From Nocardioides turkmenicus (lineage in GTDB: Bacteria; Actinomycetota; Actinomycetes; Propionibacteriales; Nocardioidaceae), in assembly GCF_011045035.1 (NCBI RefSeq), contig NZ_JAALAA010000003.1:277696-341695 (forward strand): a stretch of 64,000 nucleotides of DNA, in the 5' to 3' direction. Shown in pieces: positions 41,181-49,800 of the stretch (the first letter of the stretch is position 1; each line of letters starts with the position of its first letter). The notes under the pieces were generated by a model that searched no databases, was not told where the DNA came from, and worked only from the letters and a program-made list of their open reading frames with translations. A program made the position numbers and the translations under genes.

Positions 41181-41939
41181 TCAGTCGATCAGGTACTGGT
41201 GCGCCCAGGCCGCGATGATCCGGGCGGCACGCTGGGCCTGTCCCTTCTTCGTGAGGAGGTGGTCGGAGCCCTCCAGCGCGACGAAGGAGCGCGGGTGACG
41301 GGCGGTGTTGAAGATGTCGGAGGCGTTCTCGATGCCGACGGTGGTGTCGGTGGGGCTGTGCATGACCAGGAGCGGCTTCTTGAGCTGCATGATCTTGTGG
41401 CGCAGGTCGGCGCGGCGTACGTCATGGACGAAGGCCTTGCGCAGGGTCAGCGACTTGCCGCCGGCCATCCACGGCGACTCGCCGTCCTCCATCACCCGAG
41501 AGAGCACGGCGTCGTAGTTGTGCTCGACGTGCGCCGGCTGGAACGGGGCGCCCACGGTGGCGACCGCGTCGACCCCGACCGAGTCGTTGGCCGCAGCGAG
41601 GACCGCGGCACCACCGAAGGAGTGACCGACGAGCAGCTCGGCGGGAGTGCCGCGCTCGGCCATGAACCGGGTGGCCTCGACGGTGTCGGCGACCTTGTGG
41701 GTGAAGGAGCCGTCGCCCCAGTCGCCCTCGGAGTCGCCGAGCCCGAGGTTGTCGAAGCGCAGCATGCCGATGCCCTCGGCGGCCAGCTGCTTGCAGATCC
41801 GCGCGGCGGCCGGCGAGTCCTTTCCGAGGGTGAAGCCGTGGCTGAACACACCCCAGCCACGCACCTCACCCTCGGGCAGGTCGATGAGACCGGCCAGCAT
41901 GGGTCCGGACGTACTCTTGAAGGTCACCTTCTCAGCCAC
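41181..41939 (-). CDS. Alpha/beta hydrolase
   Basis: A 252-residue hydrolase. Triad candidates: Ser in LLVGHSFGGAA, Asp in MHSPTDTTV and His in EGSDHLLTKK; oxyanion region VFSHGFTLGKDSP. The sequence MLRFDNLGLGDSEGDWGDGS is typical of the hydrolase half of bifunctional hydrolase-OsmC proteins, but no OsmC domain follows here. The GTG at 41939 begins the conserved region; the frame is open far upstream only because it runs antisense to gabD. GAGAAT, a -10-like hexamer, lies 7 bases upstream. Confidence 0.85.
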   Translation of the reverse strand: MAEKVTFKSTSGPMLAGLIDLPEGEVRGWGVFSHGFTLGKDSPAAARICKQLAAEGIGMLRFDNLGLGDSEGDWGDGSFTHKVADTVEATRFMAERGTPAELLVGHSFGGAAVLAAANDSVGVDAVATVGAPFQPAHVEHNYDAVLSRVMEDGESPWMAGGKSLTLRKAFVHDVRRADLRHKIMQLKKPLLVMHSPTDTTVGIENASDIFNTARHPRSFVALEGSDHLLTKKGQAQRAARIIAAWAHQYLID

Positions 41940-41982
41940 GTCCGGGATTCTCTCAGAATCTTGGACGGCTGATCGGGGCCGC

Positions 41983-43365
41983 TCAGCGCTCGACGTAGAA
42001 GAGACGCTTGTTGAGGAACTCGTCGATCCCGAGCGGCCCGAGCTCGCGGCCGAAGCCGGAGCGCTTGGTGCCGCCGAAGGGGACGTCGGCACCCTCGCCG
42101 GCCGGGGTGTTGACGTTGGCCATGCCGACCTCGAGCTGCTGGGCGACGGCGATCGCGCGGGCCTCGTCGGTGGAGAAGACGGCGCCACCGAGGCCGTACT
42201 CGACCGCGTTGGCCAGCTCGACGGCCTCCTCATCGGTGCTCACCTTGTAGACCACCGCGACCGGGCCGAAGAGCTCCTCGGCGTAGGCGCGCATCTCCGG
42301 GGTGACGCCGGTGAGGACGGCGGGCGAGAAGAATGCGTCGGGACCGTCGGAGATCTCGCCGCCGGCGTGGAGCGTGGCGCCCTTGTCGACGGCGTCCTGG
42401 ATCTGCTCGCGCAGCGCCTCCGCAGCCTTGCGGGCGACCAGCGGGGAGTAGACGGTGTCGTCGCCGTCCTCGCCCTCGAGCGGGGTCATCGCGGCGGCAC
42501 GCTTGGTGAGGGCCGCGACGAAGTCGTCGTAGACGCCCTCGTTCACGATCATCCGCTTGTTGCCGTTGCAGACCTGGCCGACGTTCTCCATCCGGGTCGC
42601 CCAGGCGGTCTCGGCAGCCTCGTCGATGTCGTCGGAGTCGAGGATGATGTAGGGGTCGGAGCCACCCAGCTCGAGGACGACCTTCTTCAGGTTGCGGCCG
42701 GCGGCCTCGGCGACCGCCGTGCCGGCGCGCTCGGAGCCGGTGAGGGAGACCGCGCGCACCCGCGGGTCGCCGATCATCGTGGCGATCTGCTCGTGGGTGG
42801 CGTAGAGGTTCTGGTAGACGCCCTCGGGCAGACCGGCGTCCTCGAAGATCTTGGCGATCGCGGCCGAGGAGCGCGGGCAGTTCTCGGCGTGCTTGAGGAT
42901 GACGGTGTTGCCGGCGACCAGGTTGGGGGCGGCGAACCGGGCGACCTGGTAGTAGGGGTAGTTCCACGGCATCACGCCGAGCACCGGGCCGAGCGGCAGG
43001 CGCTGGATGACCGCCTTGCCCTCGTGGCCGGGCAGGTCGGTGTCCTTGAGGAGCTCGGGGCCGTGGTCGGCGTAGTAGGCGGTGATCTCGCCGGAGAACT
43101 CCGCCTCGCCCGCACCCGAGGAGGTCTTCTTCCCCATCTCGGTGCGGATGATCGAGCCGAGCTCCGCGGCCCGCTCGGTGAAGAGGTCGGCGGCGCGCTT
43201 CACGATCGCGGCACGCTCCTCGATCGGGGTCGAGCGCCAGGCCGCGTACGCCTTCATCGACCGCGCCAGCGCCTCCTCGACCTCGGCGTCGGTGGCGAAC
43301 GGGAAGGTCTCGATCACTTCACCCGTGGCGGGGTCGGTCACCTGGTACGGAGGCGTGTTGCTCAT
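41983..43365 (-). CDS. gabD: NAD(P)-dependent succinate-semialdehyde dehydrogenase
   Basis: A 460-residue aldehyde dehydrogenase with general base E232 (LELGGSDPYI) and nucleophile C266 (GQVCNGNKR). NYPYYQVARFAAPNLVAGNT, SERAGTAVAEAAG and PFGGTKRSGFGRELG place it in the short (about 460-residue) GabD/SSADH group. It probably oxidises succinate semialdehyde to succinate; related enzymes also act on 2-oxoglutarate semialdehyde, which would fit the arabinose locus. ATG 43365 has AGAGGA 5 bases upstream. Divergent from the thioesterase gene. Confidence 0.9.
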   Translation of the reverse strand: MSNTPPYQVTDPATGEVIETFPFATDAEVEEALARSMKAYAAWRSTPIEERAAIVKRAADLFTERAAELGSIIRTEMGKKTSSGAGEAEFSGEITAYYADHGPELLKDTDLPGHEGKAVIQRLPLGPVLGVMPWNYPYYQVARFAAPNLVAGNTVILKHAENCPRSSAAIAKIFEDAGLPEGVYQNLYATHEQIATMIGDPRVRAVSLTGSERAGTAVAEAAGRNLKKVVLELGGSDPYIILDSDDIDEAAETAWATRMENVGQVCNGNKRMIVNEGVYDDFVAALTKRAAAMTPLEGEDGDDTVYSPLVARKAAEALREQIQDAVDKGATLHAGGEISDGPDAFFSPAVLTGVTPEMRAYAEELFGPVAVVYKVSTDEEAVELANAVEYGLGGAVFSTDEARAIAVAQQLEVGMANVNTPAGEGADVPFGGTKRSGFGRELGPLGIDEFLNKRLFYVER

Positions 43366-43424
43366 CGTCGTCCTCTTCGATCGGGGCTGCTTTCGGTGTG
43401 ATGGTACGTGGTTTTGAGCCACTT

Positions 43425-43443
43425 GTAACGACGGAACCGTTAC
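43425..43443. promoter_or_regulatory. Inverted repeat between gabD and the thioesterase gene
   Basis: GTAACGACGGAACCGTTAC has perfect 6-bp arms around 7 bases, with a nested ACGG/CCGT pair. It is a candidate operator for an unidentified regulator of either gene. Confidence 0.4.
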
Positions 43444-43487
43444 TATTTTCCAGTTTTCACAACTGAATCCGAAGTTAGGACACGTTC

Positions 43488-43493
43488 TAGAAT
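43488..43493 (+). promoter_or_regulatory. -10 hexamer TAGAAT, leaderless thioesterase start
   Basis: TAGAAT, close to the ideal hexamer, ends 6 bases before the ATG at 43500, with no Shine-Dalgarno. Confidence 0.6.
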
Positions 43494-43499
43494 GTGCGC

Positions 43500-44348
43500 A
43501 TGGATCTCGCATTCTTCCGGCGCACCGATGACGGCTTCGAGCCCACGCCGATGGCTCGCAGCATGTGGGCCGACGACCACATGCACGGAGTGGCCGCCAG
43601 CGGCCTGATCGCCCGCGGCCTCGAGGACCAGATCGAGGTCCTCGGACGTGCCTCCGAGCTGGTGCCGGCGCGCTACCACGTGGACCTGTTCCGGCCGCCG
43701 CGGATGGTGCTGACGAGGATCCGGACGAGCGTCGTACGCAACGGCCCCCGCATCGCGCTGCTCGACGCCGAGATGGTCCAGTCGCCTGGGGACGGCTCGG
43801 AGGTGGTCGTGGCGCGGGCGACCTGCACCTACCTGCTCGCCGGCGAGAACCCTGCCGGCGAGGTCTGGTCGGCGACCGAGCGCGCCACTCCCCCGCCGCT
43901 CTCGGTCGCCCCGCCCACCTCGGAGCCCCACGTACCCTTCTTCGTCTCCGAGAACCCCTGGTCCGACGACTTCGGCAAGCACCAGAACGCCGGCCGCCAC
44001 ATCACCTGGCAGGTCGCGGTGCCGACCGTCGCCGGCGAGCCGATGACCCCGTTCCAGACCGTCGCCTCCATCGCCGACGCGACCTCGATGGTCACCAACT
44101 GGGGCAGCAACGGCGTCGAGTGGATCAACACCGACATCTCCCTCGCCCTCGCCCGCCGCCCCGCCGGGATGGAGGTCGGCCTCGCCACCATCGACCACGT
44201 CGCCCACGAGGGCATCTCCGTCGGCACCGCCGAGGTCTTCGACCGCGAGGGCACCATCGGCACCGCCACCGTCACCGCCCTCGCCAACGCCAAGCGCACC
44301 GTCGACTTCACCGCTCCTGTCGAGGGTGGGCCCGCGACCCCGGTCTAG
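43500..44348 (+). CDS. Acyl-CoA thioesterase-like protein, double hot-dog
   Basis: A 282-residue protein with two hot-dog halves. The first contains HMHGVAASGLIARGLE and FRPPRMVLTRIRTSVVRNG; the second contains VASIADATSMVTNWGSNG and EVGLATIDHVAHEGISVGTA. This is the TesB-like layout of the actinobacterial 'thioesterase family protein' group, which is expected to hydrolyse acyl-CoA. The ATG at 43500 is chosen over a GTG two codons earlier because the -10 hexamer is exactly placed for it. Convergent with the methylase gene across a strong hairpin. Confidence 0.85.
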   Translation: MDLAFFRRTDDGFEPTPMARSMWADDHMHGVAASGLIARGLEDQIEVLGRASELVPARYHVDLFRPPRMVLTRIRTSVVRNGPRIALLDAEMVQSPGDGSEVVVARATCTYLLAGENPAGEVWSATERATPPPLSVAPPTSEPHVPFFVSENPWSDDFGKHQNAGRHITWQVAVPTVAGEPMTPFQTVASIADATSMVTNWGSNGVEWINTDISLALARRPAGMEVGLATIDHVAHEGISVGTAEVFDREGTIGTATVTALANAKRTVDFTAPVEGGPATPV

Positions 44349-44389
44349 CCCCGCCGAGAGGTCGGCCCGGTCGGCCGAGCCGTCACTCG

Positions 44390-44429
44390 CGTCGGTCGAA
44401 ACGTCACGAGGGTGACGTCTCGACCGACG
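44390..44429. terminator. Bidirectional hairpin over the methylase stop codon
   Basis: Seventeen-pair arms with one mismatch and a GAGG loop (inner arm ACGTCAC/GTGACGT). It includes the stop of the methylase gene at 44404. GTGACGCCTCGGC words related to those at 25733-25851 follow at 44432-44467. Confidence 0.8.
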
Positions 44430-46614
44430 TACCTGACGCCTCGGCCGACGCTTGTGACGCCTCGGCGAGGGCGAGATTCTGGGCGACGAGCTCGGCCATG
44501 AGGGCTCGCTGGCGGACCGGGGTGAGGCCGAAGCCGGTGGGGGTCAGGTCGGGGGTGGCCAGGGACTCGTCGATGCCGTGCAGGCGGGCGGTGGCGTGGT
44601 TGACGTCAGCGATGGCTTGGCGGAGGTCGGTGGTCGCGGGGTCGTGGGTGCCGGGGTCGCCGACGAGGTTGAGTACGCCGGTGATGCCGAGGCGGCGCTC
44701 GTCGCCGACGCGGTCCAGGGCCGCCAGGAGCGCTTCCCCGACCGGGCGGAGCGGTCCGAGATCCGCAGGGAACGGGTAGGTGGCCCGCAGGCGCGAGGGG
44801 TTGTAGCGGTAGGCGGTGTTGAGCATGGTGCCGCCGGCGCGCATCGCCCAGACGCGGTGCAGGTCGGAGGCCAGGAACGCGTACGCAGCCGCATCCTGCG
44901 TCGGATAGACCACCAGTCCGTTGGAGAAGACATGGTCGGCTCCGACGAGCACCGGCCACAGGTGCTTGCTGTGCTTGCTGAACGCGATGACGTGCGTGAG
45001 CCCGGCGGCGTCGCGGTAGAGCTCGTCGACCGGGCTGAGGAAGCCCCACCAACGCTCCTTGAGCTGGGGGTACTTCACGAACTGGCGGCGGCGCTCGGCG
45101 CGTACCTTCGACCGCACCAGGCGCGCGAGCGCACGGTCCTCGGCGAGCTCCTCGAGCCCGAGCTTGCCGACGTCGACCACGAACCGCGAGGCGGTCGAGC
45201 CGCACGGGGTGACCAGGTCCTCGCCGCTCAGGTAGGGGCGCACGGTGTGGCCGAGCGGCCCGCGGCAGAGCGCCTCGGCGTCGGACGGGGTCAGCACGAG
45301 CGAGCTCCCCAGCACGATCGTGCCCTGGTAGCCGTGCGGCAGCGGGACGTCGAGATCCAGCCGCGCCGGCTCCGGGAGCGCGAAGCCGTCCTCGAGCGTC
45401 CCGGTGATGGCAGGGACGGTGCGGCCGTCGAGCCAGGCGCTGTCGAGCGGCCGGATGGTGAGCCAGATCTTCGCGAACCGCACCCCTGCCGTCGGCCACG
45501 GCGCCGACCGCTCCGCCCGGGCGACCTGCCAGCCGCGCTCCAGGAGCGTGCTGATCCCGAACCGCGCGGTGTCACCCTCGCTGATCGAGTCGGTCGTGAT
45601 CAGCCCGATCTCGCCGCGGCTGAGCGCGGCGGCCCGGAGCAGGAAGTAGATGACGTAGTCGGCCCGTCGCGTGGTGCCGGCCGCCAGGGTGTGGGCGAGG
45701 TAGTCGCGGAGCTGCTGGCCGATCGCGTCCCGCACCCGCTTCACGCCGAGATAGGGCGGGTTGCCGACCACCGCGTCGAAGCCGCCCCGCGCCATCACCT
45801 CGGGCGCGACCAGTGCCCAGTGGATCGGGCGCACGGCGGGAACAGGGAGGCGCCGGGCCCGGCCCAGCGCTGCGTACGCCTCCTCGAGCCGCTTCCCCGG
45901 CCGACCGCCCAGCGGGAGCGCGACCGCGACCATCGCATCGGCGTAGGCCTTGGGGTCGCCGAGGCGGTCGGGCAGGTCGGCGGTGTCGACGAGCCCGACC
46001 AGCGAGTTTCCGCACAGGATCCGGTCGTCGAGGAAGGTCAGCGGCAGCGAGGAGTCCTCGCAGAGCAGCCACAACGACAGCTTCGCGATGTCGACGGCGA
46101 CCGGATCGATGTCGGCGCCGTAGAGGCACCGGCTGACGACCTCGGCCAGCGGCATCCGGCACGACGCGGCCAGGTAGCGGGCGGAGGCGAGCAGGAAGAC
46201 ACCGGTGCCGGCGGCGATGTCGACCACGGTCGCGTCGGGGCCGGCGATCGGGGCGAGGGCATGCGCCACCACCTCGTCGGCGAGCTCGGGCGGGGTGTAG
46301 TGGGCGCCGTTGTCGCGTCGCGAGGAGTCCTCCAGCAGCGCCTCGTAGACGTAGCCGATCTCCTCCAGGACGAGATCGTCCGCTCGCATCCCGTCCGGGA
46401 ACAGATAGTTCGACAGCAGACGATCCGACAGTGGACGGTCGCCCACGGCCAGCAATCCGGCGGCATCCAGCGCCGCGTCGGTGAGCACCACCCCGCGCGC
46501 CTCCGCGAACGCCACCACGACCCGGCGCGTCACCACCGCCACCGCCGAGGGGCCACCGCCCAGCTCGGCGACCGCCGACCGCGCACGATGACGCAGTTGC
46601 CGGGCCGTGATCAC
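44404..46614 (-). CDS. Orphan N6-adenine DNA methylase, Eco57I/TaqI type
   Basis: A 736-residue class I methyltransferase. The N-terminal NGAHYTPPELADEVVAHAL, SAM motif I VVDIAAGTGVFLLASARYL, the CLYGADIDPVAVDIAKLSLW region and catalytic motif IV DAVVGNPPYLG are all present. The C-terminal 350 residues resemble TaqI/Eco57I target-recognition regions (GVRFAKIWLTIR; KERWWGFLSP). No nuclease motif was seen and no restriction gene is adjacent. The GTG at 46614 is chosen because a TAAGGT hexamer lies 7 bases upstream; the frame is open 20 codons further. Recognition sequence unknown. Confidence 0.9.
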   Translation of the reverse strand: MITARQLRHRARSAVAELGGGPSAVAVVTRRVVVAFAEARGVVLTDAALDAAGLLAVGDRPLSDRLLSNYLFPDGMRADDLVLEEIGYVYEALLEDSSRRDNGAHYTPPELADEVVAHALAPIAGPDATVVDIAAGTGVFLLASARYLAASCRMPLAEVVSRCLYGADIDPVAVDIAKLSLWLLCEDSSLPLTFLDDRILCGNSLVGLVDTADLPDRLGDPKAYADAMVAVALPLGGRPGKRLEEAYAALGRARRLPVPAVRPIHWALVAPEVMARGGFDAVVGNPPYLGVKRVRDAIGQQLRDYLAHTLAAGTTRRADYVIYFLLRAAALSRGEIGLITTDSISEGDTARFGISTLLERGWQVARAERSAPWPTAGVRFAKIWLTIRPLDSAWLDGRTVPAITGTLEDGFALPEPARLDLDVPLPHGYQGTIVLGSSLVLTPSDAEALCRGPLGHTVRPYLSGEDLVTPCGSTASRFVVDVGKLGLEELAEDRALARLVRSKVRAERRRQFVKYPQLKERWWGFLSPVDELYRDAAGLTHVIAFSKHSKHLWPVLVGADHVFSNGLVVYPTQDAAAYAFLASDLHRVWAMRAGGTMLNTAYRYNPSRLRATYPFPADLGPLRPVGEALLAALDRVGDERRLGITGVLNLVGDPGTHDPATTDLRQAIADVNHATARLHGIDESLATPDLTPTGFGLTPVRQRALMAELVAQNLALAEASQASAEASGTSVETSPS

Positions 46615-46621
46615 AGGATGA

Positions 46622-46627
46622 ACCTTA
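46622..46627 (-). promoter_or_regulatory. -10 hexamer TAAGGT, leaderless methylase start
   Basis: TAAGGT ends 7 bases before the GTG at 46614, with no Shine-Dalgarno. Confidence 0.5.
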
Positions 46628-46728
46628 GAACGCCCGCAGGTTCGTGGAGACGAACCGACGGTGAAGAGTGACACGACGAGGTGCCCCCGTTCACCACAAC
46701 GTCACGCCATGAGTACAGAATCCGGCGC

Positions 46729-47844
46729 ATGTCCATCGACTCGGAGCGGCTCGGGCCCCTCCTCCACATCCGGCCAGGCGCGACACCCCGCGTGGCGATC
46801 ATCTCGGCGAGCTACGGCGCGGGGCACAACTCCGCGTCCCGAGAGATCTCACGAGCACTCGGGGAGGCCGGCTGCGACGTCGAGATCTTCGACTTCGTCG
46901 ACCTGATGCCATGGAGACTCGGGCACAGCCTGAAGGTCGGCTACAAGATGCAGCTCCAGGTCAGCCCGGACTCCTGGGGCACCACGATGAGCCTGGTCAT
47001 GCCGGGACGGCCGCTCCACAAGCCGTTCAACCGGTTCCTCCGACTCTCCACCCGCAAGATCACCGAAGCGGTGCACGGCGCGGACCTGGTCATCTCCACC
47101 CACCCGTTCTGCTCCCAGGTCATCGGCCACCTCCGCACCTCGGGACAGCTCACCGTCCCCGCGGTCACCTACCTCACCGACGCCGCGGTCCCGGCGCTGT
47201 GGATCAACCCCGGCATCGACCTCAACCTCGCCATCCACGAGGTCGCCGCGCGGGAGGCGCGCATGCTCGGCGGCAACGCAGCCGTGGTCCAGCCGCTGGT
47301 CCCGCCGGGGGCGGCGTACGTCCCGGGGCAGGTCTTCGCCGACCCGCTGGCCGACCTGAACCTGACGGGCCCGCGAGCGCTGGTCACCGGCGGCTCGCTG
47401 GGCGCCGGCGCGCTCGAGCAGACCGCCCGCGACATCCTCGAGCACAGCGACATGACCCCGGTCGTGCTCTGCGCGACCGACTCCTGCCTCAAGCGTCGGC
47501 TGGAGCGGATCCCGGGCGTCGTGGCGCTCGGCTGGCGCACCGACGTACGCGCCCTGATGGCGACCAGCGACTGCGTCGTCCAGAATGCCGGTGGCTTCAC
47601 CTCGCTCGAAGCCCTGGCGTCGGGCACCCCGGTGATCACCTACCGCTCGATCTCCGGGCACGGCGCCGCCAACTCCGCCAACCTGGACCGCGCCGGGCTG
47701 ATCCCGTGGGCCCGTGACGAGATCGAGCTCGCCAAGCACCTGGTCGTCGCCGCCGAGTCGCCCCGGTTCAACCGGCTCGCGCTCGGCGTCCCCGACATCG
47801 TGCAGATCCTCACCGACACCTACGACGAGACCGCCGTCGCCTAG
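46729..47844 (+). CDS. MGDG-synthase-like glycosyltransferase
   Basis: A 371-residue GT-B enzyme. The N-terminal ISASYGAGHNSASREISRAL matches the MGDG-synthase/UgtP acceptor domain, and the C-terminal half has the nucleotide-sugar site VVQNAGGFTSLEALASGTPV with GHGAANSANLDRAGL. Such enzymes transfer a hexose to diacylglycerol or a related lipid at the membrane. Start ATG 46729 has CAGAAT, a near -10 hexamer, 7 bases upstream, and lacks a Shine-Dalgarno. It ends convergently with, and overlaps by four bases, the amidohydrolase gene. Confidence 0.85.
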   Translation: MSIDSERLGPLLHIRPGATPRVAIISASYGAGHNSASREISRALGEAGCDVEIFDFVDLMPWRLGHSLKVGYKMQLQVSPDSWGTTMSLVMPGRPLHKPFNRFLRLSTRKITEAVHGADLVISTHPFCSQVIGHLRTSGQLTVPAVTYLTDAAVPALWINPGIDLNLAIHEVAAREARMLGGNAAVVQPLVPPGAAYVPGQVFADPLADLNLTGPRALVTGGSLGAGALEQTARDILEHSDMTPVVLCATDSCLKRRLERIPGVVALGWRTDVRALMATSDCVVQNAGGFTSLEALASGTPVITYRSISGHGAANSANLDRAGLIPWARDEIELAKHLVVAAESPRFNRLALGVPDIVQILTDTYDETAVA

Positions 47845-48761
47845 GCCGAGGACATCCCGAAGAGCCGCGCGGCGTTCCCGTAGAGCACCCCGCGCGCCCA
47901 GTCGTCCCCGAGCCCGAGACCGATGCTCAGTCCAAGGATGGCGTCGACAGCCTCGAGGTACGGATACGGGATGTTCGGGAAGTCGCTACCGAACAGCACC
48001 CGCTCCCCCAGCGCCTCCAGCCGCGGCAGCTCCGAGACCGGGAACGGCGTGGCCGCCTCGGTGAAGGCGGTGAAGGCCATCGTGGTGTCCAGGTGGACGC
48101 CGTCGTACTTCTCCGCCAGGTCGAGGAACCGCGCGTAGTCGGGCAGGCCCATGTGGGCCACGATCAGCACCAGGTCGGGGTAGCGCCCGAGCAGCGTCTC
48201 CATCCCGGCCGGCCCGGTGAACCGACCCGGGGCCGGTCCGTGGCCGGAGTGGATCACCAGCGGCGTACGCGACTCGGACAGCACCTCCCAGACCGGGTCC
48301 AGCAGCGGCGAGTTGGGGTCGTAGTCACCGACCTGGACGTGCGCCTTGAAGATCCGCGCACCCGCCTCGATCGCCTCCCGGACATAGTCGCCGGCACCCG
48401 GCTCCGGGTAGAATGTCGCCGACTGCAGGCAGTCCGGCTTGTCCGCCGCGAACTCCGCACCCCACTGGTTCAGCCACGCTGCCATCCCGGGCTTGTGCGG
48501 GTAGGTGAGCGCGGTGAAATGACGTACGCCGAGAGCCCGCAGCACCCGGAGCCGCTCCTCCTCGGAGTGCCGATAGGCGATCGGCCAGGCCCGGCCGGTC
48601 AGCGGGCCGGCCGAGTCGAAGTAGGCCCACACCTTGTCGAGCATCCGCTCGGGAAGGAAATGGGTGTGTACGTCGAAGATGCCGTCCAGCCCCAGCGCAT
48701 CGAGTCGCGCGCGGATCTGCGCGGGCTCGTCGGGGGCGATGTCGACCGCAGGAGGGTTCAC
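47841..48761 (-). CDS. Amidohydrolase (amidohydrolase_2 family)
   Basis: A 306-residue TIM-barrel metal hydrolase. HxH is in FDVHTHFLP (about residue 30); later ligands are in LVIHSGHGP, LIVAHMGLPD and LFGSDFPNIPY. The group includes decarboxylases and lactonases, so the reaction cannot be named. The GTG at 48761 is taken because the next upstream in-frame codons run into the RNase-H-like gene, and TAGGTT is 8 bases upstream. It is expressed just after that gene on the same strand. Confidence 0.86.
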   Translation of the reverse strand: MNPPAVDIAPDEPAQIRARLDALGLDGIFDVHTHFLPERMLDKVWAYFDSAGPLTGRAWPIAYRHSEEERLRVLRALGVRHFTALTYPHKPGMAAWLNQWGAEFAADKPDCLQSATFYPEPGAGDYVREAIEAGARIFKAHVQVGDYDPNSPLLDPVWEVLSESRTPLVIHSGHGPAPGRFTGPAGMETLLGRYPDLVLIVAHMGLPDYARFLDLAEKYDGVHLDTTMAFTAFTEAATPFPVSELPRLEALGERVLFGSDFPNIPYPYLEAVDAILGLSIGLGLGDDWARGVLYGNAARLFGMSSA

Positions 48762-48769
48762 GACGCCCG

Positions 48770-48775
48770 AACCTA
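48770..48775 (-). promoter_or_regulatory. -10 hexamer TAGGTT, probable leaderless amidohydrolase start
   Basis: TAGGTT ends 8 bases before the GTG at 48761. It overlaps the last codon and the stop of the preceding gene. Confidence 0.4.
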
Positions 48776-49645
48776 TCCGGCCGGCGCGGGCCCCGAAGCC
48801 ATCGGTGCGGCGAAGGTCTCCGCGATCGCCCGCGCCCGGGCCGGCACCTCGTCGGCGGTCAGCCCCCAGGTGCCTTCGGCGAAGCGCCGGGCCAGCTTGG
48901 CCAGCGAGTCGGCACCCTCGTTGAGCGCCTCGCCGACATGGCCGCGTACCCACTCGAACGAGAGCCGCCCGGACTCGCGGCACAGGTCGTCGTGCATCCG
49001 GGTCAGGCCGGCGAGCTCGGCGCGGTGCTCGGTCTCGTAGCCCTTCGGCATCGACTCCTCGCCGCGGAGCCAGTCCTCGATCAGCGCGAGCGCGACCCGC
49101 GAGTCGGTCCGGATGGTCAGCGTGCGCCGCGGCAGTGCCCGCACCGCCTCCGCGATCGCCTGCAACTCGGCGAGGACCACCAGCGACTGCGGGTCCCGGA
49201 TCCGGGCGTTGGGCACCTCTCGGCCGAAGCCGTGCTGCCCGTCGCCGGCGAGCCAGCCCCATCCGATGAACCCACGGTGCGCCGAGCCGTCCGTCGCCAC
49301 CACCAGTGGCGGCAACGGGCCCGTCCGGTAGACCGCCAACGCCTCCACGGCCGCCGCACGGATGTCGGTGTCCTCGTCGACGAACGGCACCACGGCCACC
49401 CCGGGGTAGGCGTCCGCGATCTCGTCGGTCAGCATCCAGAACCGCGAGTTGGACGGCAGCGCGACCACGATCTGCACCGGTGCGAACCGCACGAGAGACT
49501 CGTACGCAGCCCCGACCGCCGCGATGATCGCGTCCTCGATCCCGCGAGCCCCCAGCGATCCCGCCGCGTGCAGCCCCGGGCCGGCCAGAACCCAGTCCCA
49601 CTTCTCGGCGTCGCTGCGCTCCTTGACGACGACGAAGCAACGCAT
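48773..49645 (-). CDS. RNase HI-like protein with an extra N-terminal domain
   Basis: A 290-residue protein. The C-terminal part (from about residue 114) has the four acidic RNase H residues in LVVATDGSAHRGFIGWGW, VLAELQAIAEAVR, TIRTDSRVALALIEDW and VRGHVGEALNEGADSLAK. The first 110 residues form a separate alpha/beta region (RCFVVVKERSDAEKWDWVLA; IVVALPSNSRFWMLTDEIAD) of unknown type that could be a second, inactive RNase-H-like fold. It would cut RNA in RNA-DNA hybrids. AGGAGG lies 7 bases before the ATG at 49645. Confidence 0.85.
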   Translation of the reverse strand: MRCFVVVKERSDAEKWDWVLAGPGLHAAGSLGARGIEDAIIAAVGAAYESLVRFAPVQIVVALPSNSRFWMLTDEIADAYPGVAVVPFVDEDTDIRAAAVEALAVYRTGPLPPLVVATDGSAHRGFIGWGWLAGDGQHGFGREVPNARIRDPQSLVVLAELQAIAEAVRALPRRTLTIRTDSRVALALIEDWLRGEESMPKGYETEHRAELAGLTRMHDDLCRESGRLSFEWVRGHVGEALNEGADSLAKLARRFAEGTWGLTADEVPARARAIAETFAAPMASGPAPAG

Positions 49646-49788
49646 TGCAGACCTCCTGACCCGCCCGAACAAGTCGATCTCGACGTTACCGGGCCGATCC
49701 TGAGGACGAGAGGGCGGCGTCAGGATCCGGACACGCATGTGGGCCACCGGCTGATCTATTGCGGTGGCGCCTGGACGGACCAAAGATC

Positions 49789-49794
49789 TATCGT
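49789..49794 (+). promoter_or_regulatory. -10 hexamer TATCGT, leaderless DUF4383 start
   Basis: TATCGT ends 6 bases before the ATG at 49801, with no Shine-Dalgarno. Confidence 0.5.
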
Positions 49795-49800
49795 CCACAG

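Noticed and set aside
47841..49640. Amidohydrolase extended upstream to about 600 residues
   Set aside because: The upstream half is an Arg/Gly-rich shadow of the RNase-H-like gene.
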